Below, piece after piece: positions 43,554-53,751 of a stretch of 64,000 bases of DNA (its first letter is position 1; each line of letters opens with the position of its first letter). Origin of the DNA: an uncultured Flavobacteriaceae bacterium (lineage in GTDB: Bacteria; Bacteroidota; Bacteroidia; Flavobacteriales; Flavobacteriaceae); contig CALLUG010000001.1 of NCBI GenBank assembly GCA_938011315.1, forward strand, positions 47,796 to 111,795, written 5' to 3'. The translations under genes were made by a program, and so were the position numbers. The notes below the pieces were generated by a model that did no database searches, had not been told where the DNA came from, and worked only from the letters and a program-made list of their open reading frames with translations.

Positions 43554-44696
43554 ATGAAAAACACACTAGTGATATTACTGCTAAGTTTTGTATTGTTTTC
43601 TTGCAAAAAACAACCTACAGAAACCATAGATGCTATAATTGCCTCTAATAAGCTTTCAAAAATAAAAGAAAAAAAACAGCAAGTTATCGCTCAATTACAA
43701 AAGCTAGATGCGGCAATTAAGGCTTTAGATACTGCCAAAAACAATTTGTTGGTAAACACGCTTATAGTTAAGGATAGCATTTTTAAGCACTACCTACAAT
43801 TACAAGGCGTTGTGCAAACCAAACAAAACGTTATTATCTATCCAGAAATTGCTGGTATCCTAAAACGAGTTTATATAAACGAAGGACAAAACATAGCAAA
43901 AGGACAGCTTATTGCAACAATAGACGATGGTGGTTTATCACAACAATTAGAGCAGTTACACATTGAAGTAGAGTTGTCTAAAACAACCTTTGAAAGACAG
44001 GAACGCCTTTGGAATCAAAAAATAGGGAGTGAGATACAATATTTACAAGCAAAATCGTCTTACCAAGCACAACAAAAAGCCATAGAACAACTAAAAGCAC
44101 AATTACAAAAAACCAATATAAGAGCTCCGTTTTCTGGAATTATAGACAAAGTTATTACTCAGCAAGGCGAAGTTGTACTTCCTGGACAATCTCAATTAGT
44201 CCGACTAATTAGCCTAAATAATATGTATATTGAAGCAGATGTACCAGAAACCTACATTGCTAACATTACAAAACATAAAACAGTACAGGTGGAATTTCCT
44301 GTATTAGGAACTATGGTAGCTACAAAAATTCGTCAAGTTAGTCACTTTATAAACCCAGACAACAGAACCTTTAAAATAGAGGTCGCCGTACCTAATAACG
44401 ACAAAAGCGTTAAGCCTAATCTTAGCGCAAAACTTAATATTAACGACTACACTAACCCCAAAGCGATATTAATCCCCCAAAGTATTATTTCTGAAGACGC
44501 TGATGGAAAACAATACGTATATAGCATTACTAACAAGACACTAAAAAGTGCTACAGCTCAAAAACAATACATAACAACAGGAAAAACGCAAGGCGACTAT
44601 GTTGAAGTTTTTGGTATTGCAAATAAAACTGAGCTTATAAATGAGGGCGCTCGAAATGTGCGAGATGGACAATCTGTAGAAATAAAAAACAACTAA
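43554..44696 (+). CDS. RND efflux periplasmic adaptor lipoprotein
   Basis: Lipobox LFSC with C17 anchors it to the inner membrane. A short N-terminal coiled coil (IKEKKQQVIAQLQKLDAAI) precedes the lipoyl half-motif (LKRVYINEGQNIAKGQLIATID, core NEGQNIAKGQL), a hairpin (about residues 145-185), the second half (IRAPFSGIIDKV) and the beta-barrel and membrane-proximal domains. It is the working adaptor of this operon, unlike the orphan adaptor at 11.9 kb. The permease gene starts 2 bases after its stop. Confidence 0.93.
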   Translation: MKNTLVILLLSFVLFSCKKQPTETIDAIIASNKLSKIKEKKQQVIAQLQKLDAAIKALDTAKNNLLVNTLIVKDSIFKHYLQLQGVVQTKQNVIIYPEIAGILKRVYINEGQNIAKGQLIATIDDGGLSQQLEQLHIEVELSKTTFERQERLWNQKIGSEIQYLQAKSSYQAQQKAIEQLKAQLQKTNIRAPFSGIIDKVITQQGEVVLPGQSQLVRLISLNNMYIEADVPETYIANITKHKTVQVEFPVLGTMVATKIRQVSHFINPDNRTFKIEVAVPNNDKSVKPNLSAKLNINDYTNPKAILIPQSIISEDADGKQYVYSITNKTLKSATAQKQYITTGKTQGDYVEVFGIANKTELINEGARNVRDGQSVEIKNN

Positions 44697-44698
44697 TC

Positions 44699-47600
44699 AT
44701 GGCTAAAATAGAAAAAGCGTTTGGCTTATCCTCTTGGGCTATAAACAATAAGACAATAATTTATGTTCTTATGTTTTTAATTCTTGGTCTTGGTATTTCT
44801 GCATATTTTGTAATGCCAAGAGAAAACTTTCCGGAAATTAGAGAAACAAAAATATATATCAGTTCTGTTTTTCCGGGTAATACTGCCGAAGATATTGAAA
44901 AATTAATTACTAACCCCTTAGAAGATAAACTAAAAACACTAAGCAACCTTGTAGAAATTAGCTCTACCTCTCAGGAAGACTATGCTATAATCGTTGTTGA
45001 GTTTGACGAAAATATTACTGTCGATGCTGCTAAGCAAAAAGTAAAGGACAAAGTCGACTCAGAAACCTCAAGCGAGGATTGGCCAATTTTTAATGGTGCA
45101 AAGGTAGAGCCTAGCGTATTTGAGCTTAGCCTGTCGGAAGAGTTACCAATACTTAATATTAACATTTCTGGAAACTACCCAGTGCAAAAACTAAAACAAT
45201 TTGCAGAGTACCTTCAAGATAAAATTGAAGATTTACAAGAAATAAAAGAAGTTGCCATTAGAGGAGCTCAAGATAAAGAAGTTGAGGTTGCCGTAGATAT
45301 TTATAAAATGATGGCCGCCAAGGTAAGTTTTAACGATGTTATTGCTGCTATTAATAATGGAAACCTAACCACGTCTGCAGGAAACTTAATTCGCAACGGG
45401 CAGCGACGTATTATTCGTATTTTGGGAGAGATTGAACAGCCTGAGGCACTCAATAGCTTTGTCGTAAAATCTGAAAACAATGCCTCCGTTTATTTAAAAG
45501 ATATTGCTTCTGTAAAATTTAAAGAAAAACAACGCACCACTTACGCTAGAGCCTTGCAAGACACTACTATAAATAGAGTTGTTATGCTTGATATAAAAAA
45601 GCGTTCTGGTAAAAATATGGTTGCAGCAACCCAAAAAATTAAAAGCATTATCAAGCAAACTAAAGCAGACAATGTGTTTCCTAGCGACGTAAAACTTAGC
45701 ATAACAAACGATCAATCCTCAAGAACAATTGGTCAGGTTGACGATTTGGTAAATAATATCATCTTTGGGATTATCTTAGTGGTTACCGTTTTAATGTTTT
45801 TTTTAGGCTTCAAAAACGCCTTGTTTGTAGGCTTCGCCATTCCAATGTCTATGTTTATGTCTTTAATGATTTTAAACCTATTGGGATACACTATGAACAC
45901 CATGATTCTTTTTGGATTAATCATGGGCTTAGGAATGCTCGTAGATAACGGTATTGTAGTGGTAGAAAACGTATATCGATTAATGGATGATGAAGGCTAC
46001 AGCCGTATAGAAGCAGCAAAAAAAGGGATTAGTGAAATTGCATACCCTATTATTATCTCTACCGCAACAACCATAGCAGCATTTATCCCATTAGGACTTT
46101 GGCCTGGTGTTATGGGACAGTTCATGAAGTATTTTCCTATTACACTATCTGTGGTTTTAGGCTCTTCGTTATTTGTTGCTATATTTTTTAATTCTGTTAT
46201 GATTTCTCAGTTTATGAAAATTGAAGACAATCATATCCCTCTAAAACGTATTGTTATACTATCGGGTATTATTGGTGGTAGTGGAGTGCTCATCTTACTG
46301 TTTGGGGGTGTTTATCAAAGTATTGGCGGGATTATGATATTTACAGCAGTAATGCTTTGGGTGTATCGATTATTTTTAAGACCATGGGCTAATGGATTTC
46401 AAAATAAAATATTACCACGTTGCGAGCGTTTTTACGAACGTGTTTTGCGAACGTTCTTAATGTCTTGGAGACCTTATGTACTTAGTATAAGTACGTTTTT
46501 GTTACTAGCTGCAGCTTTTGGAGGGTTTAGAGCTTCTATGTTGAGCAAACGCACAAAAGTGGAATTTTTTCCAGACAATACCCCTAATCAAATTATTGTT
46601 TATATCGAATATCCAGAAGGCACCGATATAGAAAAAACAAATGTAATTACTCAAGCTGTAGAAAAGCGTATTTACTCCATTGTTAATGCGGAAATTTACT
46701 TGACTAACGACACTAAAAATTACTTAGTAGAAAGCTCAATATCTCAGGTTGGCGAAGGGGCAGGAAATCCACAAACCGATGGAGGCTCTGCTGCAGAAAC
46801 CCCTAATCGTGGAAAAATTACAATCTCTATGCGAGAGTATAAATACAGAAAAGGAGCTGACAGTAAAGTACTTCAAAAAAAAATACAAGAAGCCCTAAAA
46901 GGGGTTTATCCTGGTGTTGCCATTTCTGTTGAAAAAGATGCCTCAGGGCCGCCCACAGGGTACCCTATTAATATTGAGTTAGAAGGCGATAATTATGAGC
47001 AACTAATTGCTACAGCAGAGCGAATGCGTACGTTTATTAACTCCAAAAACATTAAAGGTATCGATGAGCTTAAAGTAGATGTTAATAGGGCTAAGCCTAC
47101 AATGCAAGTAAAAGTTGATCGAAAAAAGTCTGGAACCTTAGGCGTAAGTACAGGGCAAGTCGCACAACAATTGCGCAATTCTATTTTTGGAGCTAAAGCA
47201 GGAGTTTATAAGGAAAATGGAGAAGATTATGACATTTATGTCCGTTTTAAAAATGCAGATAAAACGAATACTAATGTCATTTTTAATCAAAATATTATTT
47301 TTAGGGATAACTCTGGTAAAATAAAAGAAATCCCTATTGCTACAGTAGCAAAGCAAGTTAATAGCTCTGGCTTTAGTGCTATAAAGCATAAAGACGTGAA
47401 ACGTGTTGTAACCGTTTATTCTGCATTAACCCCGGACGAAACTGACGCTGGAGTTGTTGTAGGTAAAATTCAGAATGAAATGCGAAATTTTAAAGAAATC
47501 CCAAAAGGCATAAGCATAGATTATACAGGGCAAATAGAAGAACAAAACAAACAAATGATATTTTTAATAAGTGCTTTTTTTATTGGATTGGGGCTAATTT

Positions 47601-48190
47601 TCTTTATTCTAATTTTTCAATTTAACTCAATTTCAAAACCCAGTATTATAATGTTAGCGATATTTTTAAGCCTAATTGGTGTTTTTGGAGGACTAATCTT
47701 TACAGCACAACCTTTTGTCATTATTATGACGATGATGGGTATTATTTCTCTTGCCGGAATTGTGGTTAATAATGGTGTTGTACTGCTGGATTATGCACAG
47801 CTTTTAATTAACAGAAAAAAACAAGAACAGGGCTTAGATGCTAAGACATATTTAAGTAAGCCTTGGTTGCTACACTGTATTGTGGCAGCAGGAAAGGCAC
47901 GTTTGCGCCCAGTACTACTAACTGCAATTACGACGATACTTGGATTAATTCCGTTGGCAACGGGCCTAAATATTAATTTCTTTACCTTGTTTACCGAGTT
48001 TAACCCTAATATTTATGTGGGTGGTGATAATGTTATTTTTTGGGGACCTTTGGCATGGACTGTTATTTATGGCTTATTTATTGCCACGTTTTTAACATTG
48101 GTTATTGTTCCTATATTATTTTATTTAGTTACCCGATTAAAAATGTGGTTAAGACCAGAAAGGGTATCGCCAAATATAAAAACGTTATAG
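44699..48190 (+). CDS. RND multidrug-type efflux permease (AcrB/HAE1 family)
   Basis: Proton-driven inner-membrane pump, 1163 residues. TM1 (about 19-38) is followed by the first periplasmic domain with PRENFPEIRETKIYI and the PN1/PN2 repeats. TM2-6 include LMGLGMLVDNGIVVVENVYR, whose Asp in MLVDNGIVV matches the proton-relay Asp of TM4. The second periplasmic domain and TM8-12 follow, with GIVVNNGVVLLDYAQ and RLRPVLLTAITTILGLIPLA. There are about 12 TM segments. Substrate cannot be read from sequence; the closest types are exporters of lipophilic compounds. Confidence 0.94.
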   Translation: MAKIEKAFGLSSWAINNKTIIYVLMFLILGLGISAYFVMPRENFPEIRETKIYISSVFPGNTAEDIEKLITNPLEDKLKTLSNLVEISSTSQEDYAIIVVEFDENITVDAAKQKVKDKVDSETSSEDWPIFNGAKVEPSVFELSLSEELPILNINISGNYPVQKLKQFAEYLQDKIEDLQEIKEVAIRGAQDKEVEVAVDIYKMMAAKVSFNDVIAAINNGNLTTSAGNLIRNGQRRIIRILGEIEQPEALNSFVVKSENNASVYLKDIASVKFKEKQRTTYARALQDTTINRVVMLDIKKRSGKNMVAATQKIKSIIKQTKADNVFPSDVKLSITNDQSSRTIGQVDDLVNNIIFGIILVVTVLMFFLGFKNALFVGFAIPMSMFMSLMILNLLGYTMNTMILFGLIMGLGMLVDNGIVVVENVYRLMDDEGYSRIEAAKKGISEIAYPIIISTATTIAAFIPLGLWPGVMGQFMKYFPITLSVVLGSSLFVAIFFNSVMISQFMKIEDNHIPLKRIVILSGIIGGSGVLILLFGGVYQSIGGIMIFTAVMLWVYRLFLRPWANGFQNKILPRCERFYERVLRTFLMSWRPYVLSISTFLLLAAAFGGFRASMLSKRTKVEFFPDNTPNQIIVYIEYPEGTDIEKTNVITQAVEKRIYSIVNAEIYLTNDTKNYLVESSISQVGEGAGNPQTDGGSAAETPNRGKITISMREYKYRKGADSKVLQKKIQEALKGVYPGVAISVEKDASGPPTGYPINIELEGDNYEQLIATAERMRTFINSKNIKGIDELKVDVNRAKPTMQVKVDRKKSGTLGVSTGQVAQQLRNSIFGAKAGVYKENGEDYDIYVRFKNADKTNTNVIFNQNIIFRDNSGKIKEIPIATVAKQVNSSGFSAIKHKDVKRVVTVYSALTPDETDAGVVVGKIQNEMRNFKEIPKGISIDYTGQIEEQNKQMIFLISAFFIGLGLIFFILIFQFNSISKPSIIMLAIFLSLIGVFGGLIFTAQPFVIIMTMMGIISLAGIVVNNGVVLLDYAQLLINRKKQEQGLDAKTYLSKPWLLHCIVAAGKARLRPVLLTAITTILGLIPLATGLNINFFTLFTEFNPNIYVGGDNVIFWGPLAWTVIYGLFIATFLTLVIVPILFYLVTRLKMWLRPERVSPNIKTL

Positions 48191-48232
48191 AACTAACGAA
48201 TATTCTTTTTATTTTAAAGGAAATAAATGCTA

Positions 48233-49111
48233 CTAATTATTATACCCAAAACGTTTAAGTTGCTTGCTGTTTGAACGCCAATTTTTATTAACCTTTACGT
48301 ACAATTCTAAATGTATTTGTTTGCCAAAAAATTTTTCTAAGTCTTTACGAGCTTCTATGCCAACACGTTTTAAGGCCGTTCCTTTATGGCCAATAATAAT
48401 TCCTTTTTGTGTGTCTCGCTCTACAATAATTACAGAACGCATACGGATAATTGTATCTTCTTCAAAAAACTCTTCTGTATCGATTTCAACAGCATAGGGA
48501 ATTTCTTTTTTGTAGTGCATTAATATTTTTTCTCTAACCGTTTCATTTACAAAAAAGCGTTCTGGCTTGTCCGTTAGTTGGTCTTTAGGGTAAAACGGAG
48601 GCGACTCTGGGAGTAGTGTTACAATACGATTAAAAACGTCCTTTACTTGAAAACCTTCTAAAGCCGAAATAGGAATTATCTCAGCATTAGGAACTTTATT
48701 TTGCCATAGTTGTACTTGTGCCTCTAATTGTTCTTGGTTGGAGCGATCTATTTTATTTAATACTAACAGCACGGGTACTTTTGCACTTTTAATTTTATTA
48801 AAAAAAGCCTCGTCTTTTAGCATTGTTTCCCCAATCTCTACCATATACACCAGTAAATCGGCATCTTCAAAAGCAGATTTTACAAAATTCATCATAGAGG
48901 CTTGTAACTCATAAGCGGGTTTAATAATCCCTGGGGTGTCTGATAGAATAACTTGAAAATTATCGCCATTTACAATTCCTAAAATGCGATGTCTTGTGGT
49001 TTGCGCCTTAGAGGTAATGATAGATAGCTTTTCGCCTACAAAAGCATTCATAAGTGTGGATTTACCCACGTTAGGATTTCCTATAATGTTTACAAAACCT
49101 GCTTTGTGCAT
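48233..49111 (-). CDS. era: GTPase Era
   Basis: Ras-like GTPase that chaperones 16S rRNA 3'-end maturation and 30S assembly. G1 GNPNVGKST, G2 region TTRHRILGIV, G3 DTPG, G4 NKID and G5 SALEG lie in the first 170 residues. The C-terminal KH domain has VIIVERDTQKGIIIGHKGTALKRVG (core GIIIGHKGTALKRVG). The frame opens at 49132 but that start lies inside a TATCTTTG promoter box, so the ATG at 49111 (MHKAGFVNI) is used, giving 292 residues. It is convergent with the RND permease gene. Confidence 0.95.
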   Translation of the reverse strand: MHKAGFVNIIGNPNVGKSTLMNAFVGEKLSIITSKAQTTRHRILGIVNGDNFQVILSDTPGIIKPAYELQASMMNFVKSAFEDADLLVYMVEIGETMLKDEAFFNKIKSAKVPVLLVLNKIDRSNQEQLEAQVQLWQNKVPNAEIIPISALEGFQVKDVFNRIVTLLPESPPFYPKDQLTDKPERFFVNETVREKILMHYKKEIPYAVEIDTEEFFEEDTIIRMRSVIIVERDTQKGIIIGHKGTALKRVGIEARKDLEKFFGKQIHLELYVKVNKNWRSNSKQLKRFGYNN

Positions 49112-49129
49112 TTTAGCGTATTTAAAGCC

Positions 49130-49137
49130 CAAAGATA
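49130..49137 (-). promoter_or_regulatory. era promoter -7 box
   Basis: Minus-strand TATCTTTG, 18 bases upstream of the era ATG at 49111. Confidence 0.6.
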
Positions 49138-49262
49138 CGCTTTTGCACTAATGTAGCGTATTGGCTTGGGATATCTTATCCAAAAATTATATTAACTATT
49201 TTAATGTGCACTGTGGGTTTGTTTTTTATAAATCCTAATAGCTGTAAACTCTAGCTTGAAAT

Positions 49263-50315
49263 TTACATTAATTTTTCAATAGTAAATGAAAATTCACTGC
49301 CAACATCTACTTCACTTTCTACATAAATACGCTCCTTATGGGCTTCAATAATATGCTTTACAATAGCTAGACCTAGACCAGAACCACCTTCTTTTCTGGA
49401 GCCACTTTTATCTACACGATAAAAACGCTCAAATAATCTTAAAAGATGCTCTTCGGCAATACCTTCTCCATTGTCGGTAACTCTTACTATAATTTTATTG
49501 TCGGTAAGGTTTTCAATACTTATTTCAGTAGTTCCGTTTATAGAGCCATATTTTATTGAGTTAACAATAAGGTTGGTAAGTACTTGTAGGATGCGCTCTT
49601 TGTCTCCATTTACCATTATAGGTGTTGTGTACTTACGATCAAGGATTAAGCTAATATTTTTTTTTGTGGCTTTAATTTCTAGTAGATCGAATGCGTTTTT
49701 AATTAAAGACACGATATCAAAAGGTTCCATTTGTAAGCTTAAATTGCCTACTTCGAGTTTGGTAATCATGTCCAAATCTTTAATAATATAGGTTAAGCGT
49801 TCTACACCTTTATCTGCACGTTGTAGGTATTGTTTTCGTAATTTTTTGTCTTTTACCGCTCCGTCTAATAATGTAGAAATGTAGCCTTGAACAGTAAATA
49901 GCGGTGTTTTTAGTTCGTGAGATACATTGCCTATAAATTCTCTTCTATATTGCTCTCTAACCTTTAGGGTGTTGATTTCTAGTTTTTTACCTTTTGCATA
50001 TCGGTCAATCTCTTTTGTAAGAGTTTCCATATCTGTAGTGATTTGAGTTTCACTAAAGGCACTAGATTCTAAAATTGTTAAGTCGTTATATATTTTTTTT
50101 ACGCGACGGTATATAAAGCGTTCTACTCTAAATTGAATTACAGCATATGATATAAAAAATACGAGGATATTAAAAATTAATAAATACCACCATAGCCATA
50201 CTAATAAGTTTAATATTAATAAAAAAACACTCATTGCGAGTGTTATTAAAAGTGTAATGTATAAAGAAGACTTTAAAGCAAATTTATATGATTGTTTTAC
50301 TTTTTTATCCATCAA
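49263..50315 (-). CDS. Sensor histidine kinase (PhoR-like)
   Basis: Two N-terminal TM helices (about residues 17-36 and 39-60) with almost no periplasmic loop, so the signal is probably sensed in the membrane or from within. HisKA contains H133 (GNVSHELKTPL). The HATPase has N box (NLIVNSIKYG), G1 (DNGEGI) and G2 (GGSGLGLAIVKHII). The gene overlaps its response regulator by 4 bases. It resembles the PhoR/WalK-like kinases of Bacteroidota; the phosphate link is not supported by neighbours. Confidence 0.92.
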   Translation of the reverse strand: MMDKKVKQSYKFALKSSLYITLLITLAMSVFLLILNLLVWLWWYLLIFNILVFFISYAVIQFRVERFIYRRVKKIYNDLTILESSAFSETQITTDMETLTKEIDRYAKGKKLEINTLKVREQYRREFIGNVSHELKTPLFTVQGYISTLLDGAVKDKKLRKQYLQRADKGVERLTYIIKDLDMITKLEVGNLSLQMEPFDIVSLIKNAFDLLEIKATKKNISLILDRKYTTPIMVNGDKERILQVLTNLIVNSIKYGSINGTTEISIENLTDNKIIVRVTDNGEGIAEEHLLRLFERFYRVDKSGSRKEGGSGLGLAIVKHIIEAHKERIYVESEVDVGSEFSFTIEKLM

Positions 50316-50995
50316 ATAATAAATTTATAGCCTACTCCTTTAATTGTTTTAAAAAGATTTTCACCCAATTTTTCTCTTAATTTTCTGATATGGACGTCTA
50401 TTGTGCGCCCTCCTACCACAACTTCATTACCCCATATTTTGTCTAAAATATCTTCTCTTTTGAATACTTTTCCAGGTTTAGAGGTTAGTAACAATAATAG
50501 TTCAAACTCTTTCCGAGGCAAAAGAATTTCCTTTCCTTTTAATAATACTTTATATTCATCTTTATTAATTTCCAGATGGCCTATATTAATGACACTGTTT
50601 TCTTGCTCATCGTTTTTAAACCGGCGCAAAAGCCCTTTTACTTTGCTTACTAGCAGTTTTGGTTTTATTGGTTTTGTAATGTAGTCGTCTGCTCCTGCAT
50701 CGAACCCAGCGACTTGGGAGTAGTCTTCGCCTCTGGCAGTTAAAAAGGTAATTAAGCTATCTTTCAATTCTGGAATTTGTCTAATTTGAGCGCAGGTTTC
50801 AATGCCATCCATTTCTGGCATCATAATGTCTAATATAATTAAATGCGGTTTTTCTTTTTGCGCTTTTTCTATTCCTTGTAAGCCATTTGCGGCGGTTATA
50901 ACTTTGTAGCCTTCAGATGATAAATTATAACCTACAATTTCAAGAATATCTGGTTCGTCATCTACTAATAATATTTTTATGTCTTTTTTGCTCAT
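50312..50995 (-). CDS. OmpR/PhoB-family response regulator
   Basis: Canonical receiver with acidic pair D12/D13, phospho-acceptor D56 (LIILDIMMPEMDG) and Lys in DYITKPIKPK, then a winged-helix DNA-binding domain (about residues 130-227) with RTIDVHIRKLREKLG. Length 227. It is the upstream gene of the pair with the PhoR-like kinase, overlapping it by 4 bases. Unlike the receiver at 32.6 kb this one keeps every catalytic residue. Confidence 0.94.
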   Translation of the reverse strand: MSKKDIKILLVDDEPDILEIVGYNLSSEGYKVITAANGLQGIEKAQKEKPHLIILDIMMPEMDGIETCAQIRQIPELKDSLITFLTARGEDYSQVAGFDAGADDYITKPIKPKLLVSKVKGLLRRFKNDEQENSVINIGHLEINKDEYKVLLKGKEILLPRKEFELLLLLTSKPGKVFKREDILDKIWGNEVVVGGRTIDVHIRKLREKLGENLFKTIKGVGYKFII

Positions 50996-51185
50996 TATTA
51001 TAATGCCAAATAAGTTACAAAAGTAAATATAATATCAATAGTGTCCTAAAGGTTTAAAAAATAGGCGTCGAGATTTGTGGTTCAAAGTTATTTTTGTGTT
51101 GGAACAAAATTCCTCTAAAGAGTAATACAGGAGTTAGAAAAGTAAGACTTGATAAATTAAAAAAACATTTAATCGTCGAGTTTTA

Positions 51186-53222
51186 TTAAGGTAAACTTAT
51201 CGTGTAAGCGCCCTGTTTGCTAGTGTCGTAAAAGGCGCAATTGTACTTCATACAAGTGGATTTCCATCTATTACTATAGCTTTTAAAATTACTACCATCA
51301 CTAATAATTAACTCAGGGTTTAAGTCTTGTATTAGACGGTCTAAATTTATTTTGGGCGATTGTGTTAACACTATTATAGAAGGCTTGAATGTCTTGTCGT
51401 AAACAGCTAAACTATCGATAAGCAATACCGTTTTATTATTAAACGCATAAACGTTTTTAAGATTACTATATGCAACGTTATCAATATGTTCTCCAACCAT
51501 AAAATTAGTAAGCATTGTGTTGTCTTGCGCTAGACTATCACTTAAGTTATGGTGAAGGTTTAATGTTTTATCTGTTTTAATACCAATGATACTGTGTTTA
51601 GATTTATGAAATACAACTAATTTATCAGTATCCACATAATGTTTTTTGAAGGTAAAATACCCTTGTGTAAGCAAGATGATAGCTAGAGCTGCAACGACAC
51701 TACTATAGCGTTTCTTTCTTATAATGTTAACCAACAATAACATTAACACGTAACTTAAAATAACGTTAACTAAACTGAATGAGATATTTTTAAATAAAAA
51801 AGCATCTTGCATAGCCACCCAATTAATAACATTGTTCATGCTGCTAATGAAGTATCCATACAGTGTTACTAACACTGCTGGTAACTTGCTGACCAAAGCG
51901 AGTAAAATAACAATAATGCCGAAAATAAGGATTACTTTTAAGAACGGAATAATCATTAAATTTGAAATTAAAAACAACCCTGGAAACTGATGGAAATAAT
52001 ACAAACTAATAGGAAGAATACCTATTTGAGCAGCTAACGTTACTGTAGTTAATTTCCAAAAATAGACTAAAACACGATACTTGGGTGCCCATAATGTATA
52101 AAGCATAGGCTGAAATGTAACAATAGAAAAAACAGCTAAATAGCTTAACTGAAACCCTACATCGAAAAGAAAATTGGGTTTAAGAAGTAGTAATATAACT
52201 ATTGAAAATGCTAAAGTATTATAAATATTGGTAGGTCGTTTATAATTAATAGCAACTGTTACTATAGAGAACATGGTTACTGCTCTAACCACAGATGCAG
52301 ATAAGCCTGCAACTATAGCAAAAGCCCAAAGCAAACAGATTAGTACAATAGCTTTTAGTAGCTTACCTTGCCTAATAGACTCCAAAGGTTTAAACAATGT
52401 GCTTAGAACTAACAATATGATCCCTATGTGTAGTCCAGAAATTGCCAAAATATGTATAACCCCTGCTTGTTTGTAACTAGCGTAAACCTTGGCTGAGATG
52501 TCTTGACGCTGCCCTAATAATAGAGCGTTAATTATGGCAAATTCATCTGTTTTAAAATTAAACTTTTTGAGCTGAGTTTTTATTTTTGTCTGTAATTTTG
52601 AGGTAATTCCATAAATGGTAGGTTTATTTTGGTGTGTGTACAGTAATTGTTCATACCCTAAAACTAATTGATGATATATGTGCTGCTTTTGTAAATAAGT
52701 ACGATAGTTAAATTGATGTGCGTTTAGAGGCTCTGCAATTGTTTTAAATTGAGTATTTGCTAATAAAATAGCATCAACCTGTAGTGGTGTTTTTAAACTA
52801 TCTTTTGCTATATTTACTAGTAATTTTCCAGAAACAAGAGTTGTATCTACCTCAATAACATCAACAACATATTTATCGTAATATGTATTAGACTTTAAGA
52901 TATCTCTTACCTTGAACCTAATAGTATGTGCCGAATTACTTGCCTTCAAATATTTTGTGTAATGTGAATAAAAGTTAGCTTGATTGTGTAATGTAATACT
53001 GAGTAACCCAACAGCAACGATGGTTAAACAAGTTAAAACCCCCGACCAAGCTTTTGGGGACATTGTCCGTTTTGTGAGTTTTAAATCTAAGCCAAAGAGA
53101 ATCATAAAACTCAGGCAAATGCCTATCGCAACATAATAATGTACTGAGAAAAAATGCCCAAGTATAATACCAATACTAAGATATAAGCTAAGTTTAATCA
53201 AGCTTGTGTTTAACATTTTCAT
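51186..53222 (-). CDS. ComEC/Rec2-family DNA uptake channel
   Basis: Inner-membrane protein for transport of single-stranded DNA. N-terminal TM cluster plus a DUF4131 region (about residues 5-190), then the competence domain (about 220-510) with the family signature HILAISGLHIGIIL. About 10 further TM segments. The C-terminal 150 residues resemble the late part of the metallo-beta-lactamase domain, but the HxHxDH zinc motif is absent, as in several Bacteroidota ComEC proteins, so nuclease activity is doubtful. It is downstream of the NlpC/P60 gene by 19 bases. Confidence 0.88.
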   Translation of the reverse strand: MKMLNTSLIKLSLYLSIGIILGHFFSVHYYVAIGICLSFMILFGLDLKLTKRTMSPKAWSGVLTCLTIVAVGLLSITLHNQANFYSHYTKYLKASNSAHTIRFKVRDILKSNTYYDKYVVDVIEVDTTLVSGKLLVNIAKDSLKTPLQVDAILLANTQFKTIAEPLNAHQFNYRTYLQKQHIYHQLVLGYEQLLYTHQNKPTIYGITSKLQTKIKTQLKKFNFKTDEFAIINALLLGQRQDISAKVYASYKQAGVIHILAISGLHIGIILLVLSTLFKPLESIRQGKLLKAIVLICLLWAFAIVAGLSASVVRAVTMFSIVTVAINYKRPTNIYNTLAFSIVILLLLKPNFLFDVGFQLSYLAVFSIVTFQPMLYTLWAPKYRVLVYFWKLTTVTLAAQIGILPISLYYFHQFPGLFLISNLMIIPFLKVILIFGIIVILLALVSKLPAVLVTLYGYFISSMNNVINWVAMQDAFLFKNISFSLVNVILSYVLMLLLVNIIRKKRYSSVVAALAIILLTQGYFTFKKHYVDTDKLVVFHKSKHSIIGIKTDKTLNLHHNLSDSLAQDNTMLTNFMVGEHIDNVAYSNLKNVYAFNNKTVLLIDSLAVYDKTFKPSIIVLTQSPKINLDRLIQDLNPELIISDGSNFKSYSNRWKSTCMKYNCAFYDTSKQGAYTISLP

Positions 53223-53241
53223 AAGGGTAAGATACTAAATC

Positions 53242-53748
53242 TTACAACATACGTCGTGCTTCTACAAAAGCTTTTTTCCAATAAGGCTGAGAGAGGGTGC
53301 TTACAATAACGCCTCTACTAGATGTTGCATGTATAAAGCTTATAAGCCCTTGTTGAACCTGTGTTACTAGCGCCACATGGTTAATGCGCTTAGCGCTCTT
53401 AGTCGTTTTAAAAAATAGTAAATCTCCTTTAATTACATTTTTTAATGCAATTGCTTTGCCTTGTGTAGCCATTGCATAAGACACTCTTGGGATTTTAATA
53501 TTTTGGCTTTGGTAGGCCAAATAAACTAATCCGGAGCAATCTAAACCCTTCCTATCGGTACCACCATACTTGTATTTGGTGCCTTCAAAAGTTTTAGAAT
53601 ATTCAATAATTTTGTTTGCTGTGTATCTAGGGGCTTGTTTGTTATGACTTAAAGGGGCAGTATTATTACTATGTACAACGTGCTTTGAGGAAGTACAAGC
53701 ACTAAAATAATACAGCAGTAATATTAATAATGTACATTTGTATCTCAT
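53242..53748 (-). CDS. NlpC/P60 (C40) peptidase lipoprotein
   Basis: Cell-wall cysteine peptidase cleaving peptidoglycan stem peptides. Lipobox FSAC with C18. The NlpC/P60 domain (about residues 45-165) has catalytic Cys71 (RKGLDCSGLVYLAY) and His in KRINHVALVTQV (about 125), with a later polar residue in FIHATSSRGV. Length 168. Sits between lpxB (3-base gap) and comEC (19-base gap) in one minus-strand run. Confidence 0.92.
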   Translation of the reverse strand: MRYKCTLLILLLYYFSACTSSKHVVHSNNTAPLSHNKQAPRYTANKIIEYSKTFEGTKYKYGGTDRKGLDCSGLVYLAYQSQNIKIPRVSYAMATQGKAIALKNVIKGDLLFFKTTKSAKRINHVALVTQVQQGLISFIHATSSRGVIVSTLSQPYWKKAFVEARRML

Positions 53749-53751
53749 AAC

